DNA of 7,464 nt, taken from contig JAIJUV010000122.1 of NCBI GenBank assembly GCA_022732315.1, positions 1 to 7,464 on the forward strand. Reading direction: 5' to 3'. The position numbers were made by a program, and so were the translations under genes. The notes under the pieces were generated by a model. The model was given only the letters and a program-made list of their open reading frames with translations, was not told where the DNA came from and searched no databases. Source of the stretch: Prevotella sp. GTDB lineage: Bacteria > Bacteroidota > Bacteroidia > Bacteroidales > Bacteroidaceae. This document shows positions 6,259 through 7,464 of the stretch, one piece after another; position 1 is the stretch's first letter; each line of letters opens with the position of its first letter.

Positions 6259-7464
6259 ATGTCAAAACAGAAGACACTGAAAGGTAGCTTCTCTCTTTGC
6301 GGCAAGGGATTGCACACAGGCTTGAGCCTCACCGTGACTTTCAATCCTGCACCAGAGAACACCGGTTATAAGATACAGCGCATCGACCTCGAAGGCGAGC
6401 CTATCATCCAGGCTGTGGCTGAGAACGTCGTTGAAACCCAGCGTGGCACCGTACTCGGTAAGGGCGATATCCGCATCTCTACCATCGAGCATGGTATGTC
6501 TGCACTCTATGCCCTCGGCATCGACAACTGTTTCATCCAGGTAAACGGTCCTGAGTTCCCTATCCTCGACGGCTCTGCATCCATGTATGTAGAGAAGATT
6601 CAGAGCGTAGGCATCCAGGAGCAGAATGCAGAGAAGGACTACTATATCATCCGTCATAAGATTGAGGTGAAGGACGACAACGGTTCTGTCATCACCATCC
6701 TTCCAGACGAGGAGTTCAGCATCACGGCGATGTGTTCCTTCGAGAGCAAGTTCATCAACAGCCAGTTTGCTACCCTCGACAAGATGGAGACCTATGTTGA
6801 CGAGATTGCTTCTGCACGTACCTTCGTTTTCGTTCGCGATATCATGCCATTGCTCCAGGCTAACCTTATCAAGGGTGGCGACTTGGACAATGCCATCGTT
6901 ATCTACGAGCGTCAGGTAGAGCAGGCTCAGCTCGATCAGCTCGCCGACCATCTCAAGGTGCCTCACATGGATGCCAGCAAGTTGGGTTACATCCAGCACC
7001 GCCCATTGCAGTGGGAGAACGAGTGTACACGCCATAAGCTGCTCGACATCATAGGCGATATGGCGCTCATCGGTAAGCCTATCAAGGGTCGCATCATCGC
7101 TACCCGTCCGGGTCACACCGTGAACAACAAGTTCGCCCGCCTCATGCGCAAGGAAATCCGCAAGCACGAAATCCAGGCCCCTATCTACGATCCAAACGAG
7201 GAGCCAATCATGGATAACATCCGCATCCGCCAGCTCCTGCCTCATCGCTACCCAATGCAGTTGGTAGATAAGGTCATCGCTATGGGTCCTACCAGCATCG
7301 TGGGCATTAAGAACGTAACCAGCAACGAGCCATTCTTTACCGGTCACTTCCCAGAGGAGCCAGTAATGCCAGGCGTTCTCCAGGTAGAGGCGATGGCACA
7401 GTGTGGCGGTCTGCTCGTATTGAACCAGCTGGAAGAGCCTGAGCGCTGGAGCACTTACTTCATG
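6259..7464 (+). CDS. lpxC-fabZ: Bifunctional UDP-3-O-acyl-GlcNAc deacetylase / 3-hydroxyacyl-ACP dehydratase (LpxC-FabZ fusion), 3' end off window
   Basis: The 402 visible codons carry two enzymes. Residues 1 to about 305 are LpxC, the zinc deacetylase and committed step of lipid A synthesis: [10 protein letters not shown] near 12-21, STIEHG with Glu77 and His78, the zinc ligands His259 and Asp263 in RHKLLD, and general-acid His286 in GHTVNN. From about residue 318 ([15 protein letters not shown]) FabZ begins, the dehydratase of fatty acid elongation: His363 in [11 protein letters not shown] and Glu377 in QVEAMAQ, 14 residues apart as in E. coli FabZ. Such fusions are well known in Bacteroidota and total about 460 residues, so roughly 60 are missing at the right edge. 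The start ATG 6259 follows AACTATATATAATT, with no Shine-Dalgarno, 14 nt after lpxD. Both domains act on 3-hydroxyacyl chemistry shared by lipid A and fatty acid synthesis. lpxA would be the expected next gene. Confidence 0.96.
   Translation, partial: MSKQKTLKGSFSLCGKGLHTGLSLTVTFNPAPENTGYKIQRIDLEGEPIIQAVAENVVETQRGTVLGKGDIRISTIEHGMSALYALGIDNCFIQVNGPEFPILDGSASMYVEKIQSVGIQEQNAEKDYYIIRHKIEVKDDNGSVITILPDEEFSITAMCSFESKFINSQFATLDKMETYVDEIASARTFVFVRDIMPLLQANLIKGGDLDNAIVIYERQVEQAQLDQLADHLKVPHMDASKLGYIQHRPLQWENECTRHKLLDIIGDMALIGKPIKGRIIATRPGHTVNNKFARLMRKEIRKHEIQAPIYDPNEEPIMDNIRIRQLLPHRYPMQLVDKVIAMGPTSIVGIKNVTSNEPFFTGHFPEEPVMPGVLQVEAMAQCGGLLVLNQLEEPERWSTYFM

Noticed and set aside
6262..7347. 361-codon open frame on the minus strand opposite lpxC-fabZ
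   Set aside because: It is codon-aligned with lpxC, so it stays open only because the plus gene avoids TTA, CTA and TCA; it ends exactly at the TCA codon for Ser2. The translation has no recognisable domain.
7210..7464. Separate fabZ gene starting at Met318 of the fusion
   Set aside because: The frame is continuous with lpxC without a stop, and the bases before this ATG are ordinary coding sequence with none of the AT-rich leader seen at real starts.

Overview
The window is a compact, entirely plus-strand block of housekeeping genes from a member of the Bacteroidota, most likely a Prevotella/Segatella-type gut bacterium. This assignment rests on several things. The protein sequences have a Bacteroidales character. 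LpxC is fused to FabZ. No start codon has a Shine-Dalgarno sequence; all follow short AT-rich leaders. One gap holds a TAnnTTTG-type -7 promoter element. Short 7-nt-period repeats sit in the gene junctions. The genus is inferred from general resemblance and was not checked by a search.

Region 1 (1-4998) looks like one transcription unit of six genes: the 3' end of purC (purine synthesis), menG/ubiE (last step of menaquinone synthesis), aroE (shikimate dehydrogenase), purM (purine synthesis), prfA (release factor 1) and pyrF (UMP synthesis). Spacers are 10, 12, 48, 18 and 56 nt. The aroE-purM spacer carries four heptamer repeats. The prfA-pyrF spacer is largely filled by a 14-bp hairpin. The operon promoter is not in the window.

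Region 2 (4999-5209) is the only sizeable gap, at 211 nt. It holds a strong hairpin that probably ends the pyrF transcript, a small palindrome, and a Bacteroidota-type promoter candidate about 72 nt before the next gene.

Region 3 (5210-7464) begins the lipid A operon: lpxD, then after 14 nt an lpxC-fabZ fusion that runs off the right edge after its FabZ active-site residues.

Functionally, purC, purM and pyrF supply nucleotides, AroE feeds chorismate, from which menaquinone is made and finished by MenG, PrfA ends translation, and LpxD/LpxC/FabZ make lipid A and fatty acids. I see no mobile element, CRISPR array, RNA gene, defence system or undescribed multi-gene system. Points worth a second look are the non-coding structures, the divergent PurM, the loop insertion in RF1, and a sharp codon-usage difference between menG-aroE and their neighbours.
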